Shown in pieces: positions 41,999-54,500 of a stretch of DNA of 64,000 bases; position 1 is the first letter of the stretch, and every line of letters begins with the position of its first letter. The DNA comes from Anaspis maculata. Taxonomy: Eukaryota > Arthropoda > Insecta > Coleoptera > Scraptiidae. Where the stretch lies: NCBI GenBank assembly GCA_949128115.1, contig OX421966.1, positions 55,425,416 to 55,489,415 on the forward strand. Reading direction: 5' to 3'. A program made the translations under genes and the position numbers. The notes below the pieces were generated by a model. It was not told the origin of the DNA, searched no databases, and worked only from the letters and a program-made list of their open reading frames with translations.

Positions 41999-43700
41999 AT
42001 GAGTGGAAAATCATATCACTGGTGTGTGGTGCCCATAGACAAGGACAAAAGTAGAAGAAGGAAGAACCACTGCGCATCCATTTCAGCCGATATCGCATGG
42101 GGTCCGCCATTTTTAGGTCATAACGGCTTTTCCAAGGCGGCAATTTAAATGGGGGGAGTACGCGCGATTCAAAATCATAAACAGACGTCAAAACAGATGA
42201 CAGTCATGAGACAATTTGTAGGTTATACTTTGTAAACGAAACAAATAACTCAAGAATTTCTGCTCACGGCCTTGACCTACATCCATGGCCTTGACTAATC
42301 CTCATACTCGTAGTCAATACTTCGCTCGATCTCCGACTTCGCATCTCTCAAGTCCTTCGGACAATTATAACAATTGTTGCCATAGTTGGATTGTGCTTAA
42401 ATCGGAGACCGACTGTGAGTATGGGCCATAGACGTATGGGCATAAGGCCCACGACATGTGCTTGATTTGAGCTACAGAATAAAATTTCAAGAAAAATATT
42501 CAATGTTTTACTTGAGATAAAATAATACAAGTTTGGAAAGTGTTTGTTGAACATTACACTGAATCAGCTCTTCGCTTCACGTTTTTTTGCTAGATTTTGC
42601 ACCTAATCTTATTTTCAAATAGCATCTTACGAGCACTTTCCCTTAAGATAAAATTGTGGTGTTCCAAAATGTCAATGTGTGAAACGAGGTTCTGGCTCGG
42701 GTCCTGGGAGTGTGGATAAAATTTTATTTACATTACTTCGAAATGCCTCGAATAAATCAGCAGCACTGAGCCTTTCTCATAAGACGTTTCCAAGCTATTT
42801 CTTCATCATTCCAATTGTCTCGAGCCACAATCGAAGCCCATCACCCCGTGGAAAACTAAAAACAAAATTTAGTTACCGGAGTGAAATTTGATTATTTAAA
42901 TTCAGCGTTACGTATGAAAGGATATCTTCTCATCTCTGGGTTCATCAATTGCTTGATGTTTTTGCAAATTTTGATAGGTATAACAAGACACCCTTTATTG
43001 ATGCATTTGCTAAGTTCGATCAGGTTCGATCAAACTTTATTACACAGGAAAAATCGCAAAACGAACACTTCACACAGAGGCCTCGATATCTGTTTCACAG
43101 CTTCTAAGTGGAGATAAAACTGCGGACATCATTCTCCATTTCTTGACAATAATTCATCAAGTACAATGCACTCGACAATGCATTATTTATGCAATGCATC
43201 CCAGGAATATAATATCTGGTTATGAAGTAGAATTCGTGGAAACGAACACTGAATAACCCTCAACATTCAAACATCACCCTCAACATTATATTGTTATCTT
43301 TTGCACAAAACCAAATATCGGCGCCGAGAAAAGTTCGATCACAACAAATCAGTCTAACCTAAAACTTCGTAGCTGTCATCAAGTACACTGTCAGTACTGT
43401 CACCCACCTGTCATAATTAAAATTGCCGCCAGGAAAAACCGTTATGTAATCAAAATGGCCGGCCAACAAATTACACAGCCGCGCAGGTATCTTGCCTCTT
43501 CTACTTTTGTCCTTGTCTATGGTGGTGCCTCTTTGCAAAAACACGGGAAGAAGTTCCCCACATTAACTTTTCATTGTGGTAGCTGGTGGTACCCAAAAAA
43601 GAACACATGAGAAGGAAGTGGCTGGAACTTGCAAGAAGGGATCCAAATGGATTATCTTCGGAGTCGTCCATCTATTTTTGTGAAAACCATTTTGATATAG
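41999..43700 (+). pseudogene. THAP-type zinc-finger sequence split by a transposon
   Basis: The left part (41999-42033) reads MSGKSYHWCVVP and the right part (from 43530) contains MRRKWLELARRDPNG and IYFCENHFD. THAP domains have C-x2-4-C near the start and C-x2-H at the end, and both halves fit. The halves are separated by the 42034-43521 element. A frame shift between the two cysteine-containing parts and the insertion indicate a relic. GATATAG|GTATAT at about 43699 could be a former donor. THAP domains occur in cellular DNA-binding proteins and in P-element-like transposases. Confidence 0.7.
42034..43521. mobile_element. 1.49-kb element with CATAGACAAGGAC ends and 8-bp duplication
   Basis: The inverted ends CATAGACAAGGACAAAAG continue for about 120 bases with mismatches. 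The 8-bp duplication GTGGTGCC is at 42026-42033 and 43522-43529. An 8-bp duplication fits hAT, P or Merlin-type transposition; the ends do not settle which. No transposase is recognised inside. Confidence 0.85.
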
Positions 43701-43732
43701 GTATATGAGCTTGGTAGGTACCTTCAATTATA

Positions 43733-43863
43733 CCGGGTGTTCATAAACGTTTGTTATCATATCGCCTTTGGAATCTCCTATCACTCTTTCAAATCGTGCC
43801 TTTCACTGCGACTTTTGGCCTGACCAAAGCCTGCCGCGATCACAGACGTTTATAAACACCCGG
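43733..43863. mobile_element. 131-bp MITE, second CCGGGTGTT copy
   Basis: The ends CCGGGTGTTCATAAACG and CGTTTATAAACACCCGG are bordered by TA. Same length as 9415-9545. Confidence 0.87.
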
Positions 43864-44339
43864 TATTTAAGTATCATATTATGTGTTATATAATCGATAA
43901 ATGATATTAAAACACAATTTGAGATTTGAGGTTATGTTATTAAAAGTGAAGTTAGTGGTCAGACTTTAGACTACCGTATTTTAGTGAATGTGCCTACAGT
44001 TTTATTATGACGTGAAAAAAACTGCCCAACCATTACAGCGTCCATTTGAGGCAGCGTACTGCTATTCGCTCTCGAGAAACCTGGATCACATTTTATTTTC
44101 AGGTGAAATTGAAAACACCGACACGCTCCGTCACACGCTACGGGCTACGTGACATCTCCGGTGACAGATGAGAAATGACAGATATGAAGATTGACGTCAC
44201 ACCCAATCGTGGCGCGTTTTAGGTCACGTGACATTGATTTAAAATAATTTAATTTTTAATTTCACTTTTCTCATCAATTAATCAATGTATCATCGAGAAA
44301 TGTTGCACAAGCTACATTTTAATTTTCACTTGCTCGTAA

Positions 44340-44879
44340 CAAAGACATAAAACCATTAAAATCTGACAGTCACATACCCTATTGGGGGCATGCCATTTGA
44401 AAAAAAAATTAATTATGATACTTTGAAAATCAAAGTTTGATTTTTTTTTGTGATTGAGCAACATGAAATCGTAATTTTTTGGCATTAGGATATTGGTCCT
44501 TGATTTGACTATCACCACGTCAGGTTCCATCTCTTAGTTTTAAAAAGCAAGGCCGCTACAATTTTTTTAACCAAACTGTCTAAAAATTCGACAGTTCCCA
44601 TTCTTTAATTTTTAGTTGGTAGCACTGCCACACAATTGAAAAATAAAAATACAGGCATTAGACAGTTGAAAAAACTAAACACAAATATGCAAAAAAAGGG
44701 AGTACCATATAAAAAAAATGACGTTTTGTTTATCTTGTCAAAATGGGACATCCTGGATAGCTGGAAGTAATTTCAGGTCATAGGTCTCATCAAACCATTC
44801 AACTTTTCTCTCACATCTTTTTTCTATCTTGAACGGTGAGGCCGCTATGGTATGATTACGCAAGGATGGACCACCCTGT
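44340..44879. mobile_element. 5'-truncated copy of the CAGGGTGGTCC palindrome family
   Basis: It matches the right half of 58886-60386 (blocks near 59900-60386), including GGGACATCCTG and CTATCTTGAACGGT, and ends GGACCACCCTG directly next to the 3' flank of gene C. The left half is missing or too diverged to see. Confidence 0.75.
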
Positions 44880-45055
44880 ATAACCAACAAGTAAATCATA
44901 GCAAACATAATAACAACCTCGCATAAAAAGTTTTACTTTAATAAGAGTACCCAAGGCTTAACTTTTCTTACATGAGCAAGAAGAAAAAATGTAGATGAAA
45001 ACATGAGCTCCGACAAAAATATTTGTCCGGTTTTTTCCAAACAAATGTGCATCAA

Positions 45056-45592
45056 CTACCAGTTGTTCCCAGAACAACGAAGCAGCTTCAAAGCAGCCTC
45101 CTTCACCTGCTTCTTCATCACCTTTCCGGTGGGAGTCTTCGGAATGCTGTCGACGATCAACAGGCCACCCCTCACCTGCTCAAGATCGGTGGCTTTCTGA
45201 GCCATGTACTCCAAAATGTCCTTCTTCGCGCTCGTGGTCTCGCTGTTTCCGTTCAGCACGACGCAAGCGGCCGCAAGATCTCCGTTCTTTTCGTCGGCGA
45301 TGCCAAACACTGCGGCCTCTCTGACGTCGGGATGTTCCAGCAGGATGGCCTCGACGGCACCGGGAGCTACCTGGTAGCCCTGGTACTTGATCATTTCCTT
45401 GATTCGTTCCACTATGTAGAGGCAGTGGTCGTCGTCGTAGTAGCCCACGTCTCCGGTTTTGAGGTAGCCGTCTCGGTCGAAGGCGGCCGAACTGTCGCCG
45501 TGCAGGTAGCCGATCATGACGCTTTTAGATTTGATCCGAATTTCTCCGTGCTGGTTTGGACCCAGCGGCTGGTCCGTTTCCAAGTCAACGAT
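45056..45592 (-). CDS. Gene C exon 5
   Basis: The exon is 537 bases including TAG at 45056-45058, with an ATTGCAG acceptor. It encodes the C-terminal lid domain with hinge and catalytic lysines intact. Confidence 0.92.
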   Translation of the reverse strand: MVDLETDQPLGPNQHGEIRIKSKSVMIGYLHGDSSAAFDRDGYLKTGDVGYYDDDHCLYIVERIKEMIKYQGYQVAPGAVEAILLEHPDVREAAVFGIADEKNGDLAAACVVLNGNSETTSAKKDILEYMAQKATDLEQVRGGLLIVDSIPKTPTGKVMKKQVKEAALKLLRCSGNNW

Positions 45593-48500
45593 CTGCAATT
45601 CGCGGCAATATCAATCAAGTTAGTATAGGCGATTAGCAGATATGCCCCCAGCGCCATTGTGGAGGGATGAACTGAAATGCATCATTGCTCAGAATCAAAA
45701 AGACTAGGTATTATTGATATCATTGTCATCAAAAAAGTCAATTAATGACGGTTTTGTCACACCGTGGTGTCGCGAAACTTCAGTTCGCTATCTGTATGTG
45801 ACTCTGAGGTAGGTTTTAACCTTATTATCACTAGGTAAGTACCTACGGTAAGTACCTTGGATTCATTAACAAATTGTCTCCCCTTTCAAGAAAGTAAGAG
45901 AGCAAACTACAGAGTTTTAAGATGGTACAACCAAAAGAATCGAATCTGGGCTGTTGTGTTATTGGATGCCGTGACACCTATTTTAATGCAGGAAAAAGAT
46001 CTGTGGTATTTTATAGATTCCCTGGAAGATGGCACCAAGTTGATCGACGGCAAGTTTGGATAAATAATGTGAAAAAAGTCAAGTAAAGACAACGCGGGAA
46101 TTTTTCTGATCAACCTAAATTCAATCACCTGTCCAGTAAAAGTGAAACAGAAATGTGGCAGCCACGAGCCTACCACAGGGTATGCAGTGACCATTTTGTT
46201 GGAAAAAAAAGAGCGATACTGCTTCGAGGCAAGTTGACTGAGGTCTGGCGAATTACCTTCGCCTTTATTTGGCCTGCTACCTCCACAAGATTCAAAATAT
46301 GGCTTGCTTCCTTCAGCATCTTCCCTTTACCGGCATTGCCGGCTGTTTTATGCCGGAAGGATACTGGGCTGAACCCAAAAGATATAGATTTATCCATCAC
46401 ACCTCACAATCAGTCACTCAAAAATCTCGCGGCACGGACTTTCAAAGCGCTTGTCAACGTGACATGCGCATGTCTACCCTCCAAAGGAGTAATTTTCTAC
46501 CGCTAGAGGCGTGAAAACAGGCGCGGAATTTAAAATGTGCAAACTGCCTATAATAGTAAAGAGTGATCGAATAAATTTTTCCTCAAAGTAGGCCTCGGTT
46601 TCCTTGGTAGCCACGTTTTTCGGCCAGATTTTCAGAAATCATAGGCGACTTGAGGAGATATTTATTCGATCACTCGTTAGATTGGGCGCTTTCCATTTAA
46701 AACATTTGTGTCGGTTTGTATTAGCTTGTGTTAGCTTGTGTCGATGAAACAAAGGAACACAGATCAAATGGAACGCGTTTGTGTCGGTTTGTGTTGACAC
46801 ATCAAGTCGACTTGTGTCGCTAAATGGAAAACGCCCATTAACAACAACTCCTACCGCGATTCTAGTCGGCTGTGACATTTTGTTTCCAAGTTTACAAATC
46901 TGAAATTTGAAAACTCCCTAGAACTTGGCAGTTGGTTGCATCGCTGTTTGACAACTGAAGTTTGAGAATAATACAGTTCTCAAATTAATTATGACTCCAA
47001 TATCCATATAAAATAGGGTTTTCGGAACTCAACAAGCCAGACGCACACTTGACAGTTGGACGTCAAGTCTACAATGCCAAACTGTGAAATTTGCGTTGGC
47101 GCAGGCCAACTGCAACCGCTATTCCCAAAAAGCGGAGAAGATAAAGCAATTTTGAAGACTGTGCGATGAATTGGCGGTTCGCTCCACCTCGTGATAACCT
47201 AAGCGCCTTGTTTTTAGCCTGACAGTGCGGCGTTTCAAATTGTGGTTTTGATGAATAAAAGCATGCCCGATTCATTTAAAAACCACCAATCGTTGAATAT
47301 GCATCAACCATTTCTCCTCCAGTTCAGAAATTTGCTGGATTTCCGTCGAAATAAGATCCGAAATGTCAAACGAAAAAAGCGACATCAATTTCAGCCAAAA
47401 TCAAGTTCTCGGAGGGTATCTTGTGACGTCACGCATAAACTGGATGAGGCAACTTATAGTAAAAAAAAAACGTCGACCAGCCTTGGGTAACTACAGCTTA
47501 ATCCCGAAGAATTGTACAAAAGTAAATGGCAAACTGAGACGAGAACAAAACGAAACTTCTTCTGCTATGTCGCCATCTGGCCGGCCAATATCAAAAAGTC
47601 AGAACAGCCGATCATTGAATGATTAATCAGTGGTAAATCTTGTAAAAGTACCTACTTTGATGGAAACTCCGGGTGCAGTTCTTCCGACAGTGGCTGGTTT
47701 TCGCGCGGCCATCTCCTTGTCTTCTTTGTTTAGGCGAAAGTACGCCGCACCACCTCCTTCCGTCAGGCCATATAGCAGAAGAACCGCAGAGTGTTTCAAC
47801 AGTTTTCTGATCCTTTCAAGCTGAATCGGACTCAACGTTGAACCTGCCATGATCCATGCTTGAAGCGAAGATGTGTCGTACTTCTCTGCTCCTTTTAGTT
47901 CCGTCAGCTGGTAACTGAATAGTGGTGAACAGAAAATTACTGTTACCTGGAATTTTGCATGGTCGTTGAAGCAGGTCGGACATACTCATAATCAAATACC
48001 TTTCCTTGTAATGTTACATAATCTTTTAAAGTTTCAAACCAGATAATAATACAGGTGTCCCAGAAATGGCGCATAAACTCTCCAGTACGTTGCTGGGAAC
48101 TCATCATAGAGTTGAGGAAAAATAGTAGAAAAATTCTTTGGCTTTTCTTTATTAAGTTATCGCCAAAAAACTAAACGGTCGATTTGGCAAACGTGCACGA
48201 CTGCACGTGTTCACCTACATACGTACCGCTAGGTAAGAATACAATTGTTCCAATATAAATATGATCATCATAGAAACGGTCATTGTTAGGGTCAATTTAG
48301 ACATTTCCTTGGAGGTACTGATACTGGTGCCTGCCTGCTGACACAGCTACTGGCTTTGATAGCTACCGATCGCACCTCTTCAACAACTTTCCCGCATTCA
48401 GAAAATAAACTTGTGAAACTGCGTTTCTCCCATTTTTATTTAGGTGTTACTAAGGCTGTCTCAGAAAGAAATTCACTTTGAAAAACACCACACCCTTTTC

Positions 48501-51500
48501 ACTTATTTAACTTGTTCTGAACTAACAATCCAAAGAATCCTTGCAAATCATGTGTGTATATCAACATCCGTCAGGCTCCTTTGACGATAGGCGTTGGGAC
48601 TACTCGTATTCGGGAAAAAAGTAAGTGCATGCAGTCCCGGTGAAACTTTGTGAGCCTTTCGATTTGGTTGATTCTGAAGCAGTTCAAAAACGTCCTCTTC
48701 AGCATCAGGCATCAGGTACCCTCACATGACGAGGACGGCCGCGATCTGCTTGTAATAATACTGATGCTACCTGTCTGGTCCTTCTGGTTCTGTCTTCTGT
48801 TCTCATTATCACATAAGTACGATCGGGATGCTTTCTTTGACGGTATTGCTGGGGGTAAATAATGCGTTCCGCCTGCAAGTGATTGCCGCGACGTTCGCCA
48901 AAATCAGTAACATATCAGTGATCAGTGTATTCGCTAGCCGCATACATTATTCGCGGAAAAGTGAAAACGAGGCAGGAATGATGCAAAATGACACTGACTG
49001 ATCTTATTGTCAGAAATTGACTTCATTCGATTTTTTATTTATTTAATGTCAGATTGTAGGTATATCTACTCATTTGTTTTTCACCGATGATGCCAGATCC
49101 ATTTTCTGGGTAATTTGATTGAAAATTTGCAAAATTCAAAATTGGCTGTAGCCGTTAATCAAAAGTTGTTGAGGATTATTTCACCAGAAAATGATAAAAG
49201 GGCTTTGTCCTCATGAGATAAATATTGCGGTTTTTAATGAATCACAGAAATAGAGAAGTTGAGTTTTCAAATTCAAAGTCTTATATCTCGAAGAGTGGTC
49301 AAGGAGGAATTTTTTTACTAGTTTTCTAGAGTTCCCTGGAAGGTCCGCTACAACGTACTGGAGAGTTTATGCGCCATTTCTGGGACACCCTGTAGATCTG
49401 AACATATGATGTAAATCTTGTGTAAATACTACATGACAAAACTGTAGGGGATGATGTTTGTTAGGGATGTAACAAGCCATTATTGTCAACCAATTCCGCA
49501 AAAATGATTGTTACTTAGGAGTGTTCCCGTCTAAGAGTCTAAAGCAGCCTTGAGCATCTTCTGTTTTTTTAAACATCGTAAAAGGAAGCCGGTGAAAAAG
49601 GGGAAGACGGGGTAGTAGAAGGTCGTGTGAACAGCTCCAGCTAGCTGTAGGTAGTGGTAGTATAGGTTTTTATTCACCTTGTATTTTTCTATGGCTTCCA
49701 ATACTGATTTGGCGTCGAAATTTCGAGACAGTGCCCGGAAGCCTCCATCGTAGAACTGAGAACAAAACATCCAGAATGCAGTCACCCAGTACATAGTGGA
49801 AATATGTATTAGGCCATCGCTGCGAAATCCAGATTGTCTGGGGAGGAAAACAGAGTGAAAAATACATAGTTGGAAGCCTATTTCATTATTCAATAAGTAA
49901 CAAGGAGATTTATACGTCACGTGATAAAGCAGGCTGTCTTCCATCTTAGTACAGGAATTTTAGCTGAAATATCACTTCAACCTCAAAAAAAATACTGTAG
50001 TCGTGAAAATCACAGGTTCTGTTCAGAATTTTGTGCTCTTTCCAAATTTTTGGGTTTCAAAAAAATCCCAGCGGAGGCTTCTTTTTTAGAGCTGTCAAAA
50101 GTCTGAAGACTGATAATTCTGAACAATTTCAAATTAAGCTCAATTTTTCACGAGATTTCAAGTATACACAGTTATGTGGAGACTGCAAATGTTGAGAATG
50201 AACATATGAACAATTCTGAACCAAACACGATGAAAAATTTCATAGTTCTGTTGGAATATTTTGATTTTTTCTGTCAAATGTATATGGTACAGGAAAAAAA
50301 GTAAAAAAATTGCTAAAACCTTGGAAAAAATATGGACGTCTTGAAAATTTGATATTCTGTTCAGACTTGAATGCCCTACTACATACCTAAAATTGACAGA
50401 AATCCCACCCCGGGGTTTTGAGTTATTGGAGGGGGGGTGATCAGTTGCAACTAAAAATGGAGGGGATAAACCCGTTAATCCATTGGATGCAAATACATCG
50501 CAATCTGACGCATCATATCTCGTTGATACCATTTTGGCACAAAAAGTGTCGATCATTGTTGAGGGGGGGTCGTGGGAGGGACGGAGCTCAGCTAGGTGGT
50601 TCTTTTTGTTTTCCTGGTCATATATAACCGATCACGACAAGCTTGGTATCTTTTCCGACTAAATTGAAACTCTTGACCTCGAATCCGATGTGTAAATTTG
50701 AATAGAAACAAGTTTGAACAAGTTAACTTGAAAAAACTTGTTTTTTTCTTTGACAATTTTGACAGTTTTTTTTTCACTGTTAGAGGTCTGAATCTCTCGA
50801 AAATAGTTCATGGTCCATCAGATTGAAGTGTCTTTTTTATGAAAATCATCCACTCGATGTACTATTTTGTTTCTGGACATTAAAAAATCAATTTGAACCT
50901 GTGAGTCAATCCGGCGCGGTTTCTACTAATAACCAGAACACTACACATGCACCTGCAAATAAAACTAGCTCAAACTATTGAACAAATGAAGTCTTATCTT
51001 TGAAAGCTCGATGATCTCTGCAGAATTGAATTTGCTATAACATAAAACAAAATCGCTATGGATCGCTCTGCAGGGTTTTGAGTTTGAGCTATTTATATTT
51101 GCAGGTGCATGTTGTAGTGTTCTGGTCAGTATAGTACAGGCCAGTTAGATATCTACCCGGAAATTTCAAATAACGAGCTGAAATTTGGAGGGGATCTTCA
51201 GAGACTCAGTAGAAACAAACCCTCAAAAGTCCCCAGAAATCCCATTTAGGCAAACGCCGATATCTTGATTTTTCATCCTACTTCAATTTTTTTTTTGTTT
51301 TTAGTCGCCTGTTCATCAACAAAACATCACAGCGACTCGCTCTTTATAAATTTTTGCTTCTCCAGAGGTTTTAAAGAGTGGATAAGCGTAACTCAAAATT
51401 TATAAATCATTATTTCAACTCAAAATCACAATGTCAACACAAAAAAATGATAAAATATAAAAAATTGAGATCTTGTTATAATAGTCCAAATGTTAGGCAA

Positions 51501-54500
51501 AAGCACCCTGTATTTTATCGTTAAAACATGCCACTTGGCATATAGTTGTTGTATGGACCATAATCATGGACCAGAAGTGTAGCCATCGGCGACAGACATG
51601 CAGCTCTGAATACAGGCTGGAAAAAAAAAAGGAAGAAGAAAAAGATGTAACTCATGAACCGAAAGAGTTAGAGTCGCGTAAACATAGTCTGCTGTTCATG
51701 CCCATGAAGCTCCATCAAACCATTTCAGATGTACTGAAGCGTTTCTGAAATATTCTGAAAAAACTGGTCTTTTCCATAAAAATTTATTTTCAAGTAAATC
51801 AGTGAATTATCAAAGTATAGGAGTGAAACTTCATAGTTCTTTATTCAGTAATGTAACAAATTGAAAATGATCGGTAGCCAGTGCCTAGGCCTATCCCCAG
51901 AAAAAAGACATTTTCTTTTTTTTTCTCCTCCCGAGGGCCATCTTGCGTTCACTATTCACAAAATAATTAAGAAAGTGACTGGTACTTATAAGGTTGGTGG
52001 AGTACAATCATTTTTCCACAAAAACAGTAATCTCAACATTGAGAACTTCTTCCTTGTAGAGTAGGTACACATTGTCTTGACTTTCTTTGCTCATGATGGC
52101 TAAGATGGCTTTCGAAAGGGAGAATTATTACGTCAGGCAGTTTTATGCCTCACATTTTTCCAAGTCATCAACAAAAATTTATCATCATCAGTGAAAACGT
52201 TTGTCTATGCCAGTGTGAAAATTGCAAAAATATTTATATAAAGTTTCATCGTTATCGAACGCATTTTGAGAAAAATCTATTACCACGGAAGGTGAGAATT
52301 GGCATGGGAATAATTTGATGAAATTTGATGTTAACAGTGATGCTAAGAATGGTAAGAAAAACGGGTGAGATGTGTCCACTTGTGACATAAAAGACGAGGA
52401 AGACGTTCTAGAGTAGAAAAGGGGAATTTCAACTATATTTGGACCTCGATCGGGGCAGTAGGCGAAAGCACCCTGCACTTTATGGTTGAAGCTTGACACT
52501 TGGTACAGTGAATGTTTGAAATATACTCTTCCAATTTAGAAGTGTAGCCATCGGCGCCAACCCTGTAGCCCCTGTATATAGGAAAAAGAAGTGGAACAAC
52601 CACGAAAATTTCAACCTAAATTTTTTTGAGCCTTTATCGTTCTTTCTGCGTTGAACTATCGGAGACTATAAAACAGTCTCAACACCAAATCCTATCAAAT
52701 TACTTCCAGGTGAATCTTGTGGCCATATACTATTCCCAAGCATTTGATGGCAACGAGCCCCTCATAATTTTTGAAATGGTACAAACTTAGTCTGACCAGC
52801 TGCCAGGAACGAACCTCTTTATACATTGATGATGATGATTTTGGTGGACTGATTTGACAAAATATGGAGCACAAGAATGCCTGATGTAATTCATTCCTTT
52901 AAAAACCGCATTAGCCATCATGAGCAAAGAAACTCTGTAAAACCAGTAACAACTCGGATGGGAAATACACGCCTAAAACATCGAATCAAGAACCGGGGCC
53001 ATAATTGGCCCATAATAAGGCATTGCACTTTGATAATGAGTGTGGTTTCTGCACTGGCCATGGCTGCAGCAAAAGGTCGGTGTAGGTAGACGAAGATGAC
53101 AAAATTCACCTATGTGCTGAAGATGGAGAGGAGTATACGCATCACTATGCAGATTCTCCCGTTACGAGGCGCCGGCGTATCAGCTATATCCCATATACAC
53201 TTTCTATTTTCTGTAGAATGACTTTTTGGAGCAGAAATAAAGTGACAAGCTGGGGAGCTTCAGCTGATGGCACCTGCAAAGTTTTGGAGCGAAACTATTC
53301 ATCAGCGGCCATCGGCCGTATTTTCCCAGCGCTCCAGCTTATCACTCTAGTTTTGCTCCAAAAAGTCATTCTACCTACTGGAAATAGAAAGTGTATGGGA
53401 TATAGAGGAATATTTTTACCCTATTTGATTATAATATGTATACTTAGTTTAGTTGTAACGAAAAATTAAGATAAAACTGTAAAAACTGAGAAAAAGATGA
53501 GATCATGTTGGAAATCAAGATGGCGGCGTTTGCCCAAGTGGGATTTTTTGGGACTTTCCAGGGTTTGTTCACAGTAGCTTCCTAAACATATCCCCAAAAT
53601 TTCAGCTTGTTATTTGAAATTTCCAGGTTGAGCCAGTTTTTATTCTAACTGGTCTGTACTAGTAGTAGACACCGCGCCAGATCGATTCACAGGTTCAAAT
53701 TGATTTTTTGATATCAAAAAACAAAATAATACGTTGAGTGAATGATTCTCGTGAAAAAGACAATTGAATCTAATGGCTCTTGAAATATTTTTGAGGATTT
53801 CAGGCCTCTAACAGTGAAAAAAAACTGTCAAAATTGCCAAAGAAAAAAACAAGTTTTTTCAAGTTAACTTGTTCAAACTTGTTTTTATTAAAATTTACAC
53901 ATCGGATTCGAGGTCAGGAGTTTGAATTTAGTCGGAAAAGATACCAAACTTGTCGTGATCGGTTCTATACGACCAGGAAAACAAAAAGAACCACCTAGCT
54001 GAGCTTTGCCCCTCCCACGACCCCCCCTCAACAATGATCGACACTTTTTCTGCCAAAATGGTATCAACGAGATATGATGCGTCGAATTGCGATGTATTTG
54101 CATCCAGTGGATCAACAGGTTTCATCCTCTCCATTCTGAGTTGCAATTGATTACCCCCCCTCCGATATCTCAAGACCGCGGGGTGGGATTTCTGTCAATT
54201 TTGGGTATGTAGTAGGGCATTTAAGTCTGAACAGAATGTCAAATTTCCAGGACGTCTATATTTTTTCCAAGGTTCTAGCGATTTATTTACTATTTCTCCT
54301 ATATCATATACATTTGACAGAACAAATCGAAATATTCCAATAGAACTGAGAAATTTTTCATCGTGTTTGATTCAGAATTGTTCAAATGTTCATTCTCAAC
54401 ATTTGCAGTCTCCACATAACTGTGTGCACTTGAAATCTCATGAAAAATTGAACTTAATTTGAAATTGTTCGGAATTATAAGTTTTCAGATTTTTGACAGC

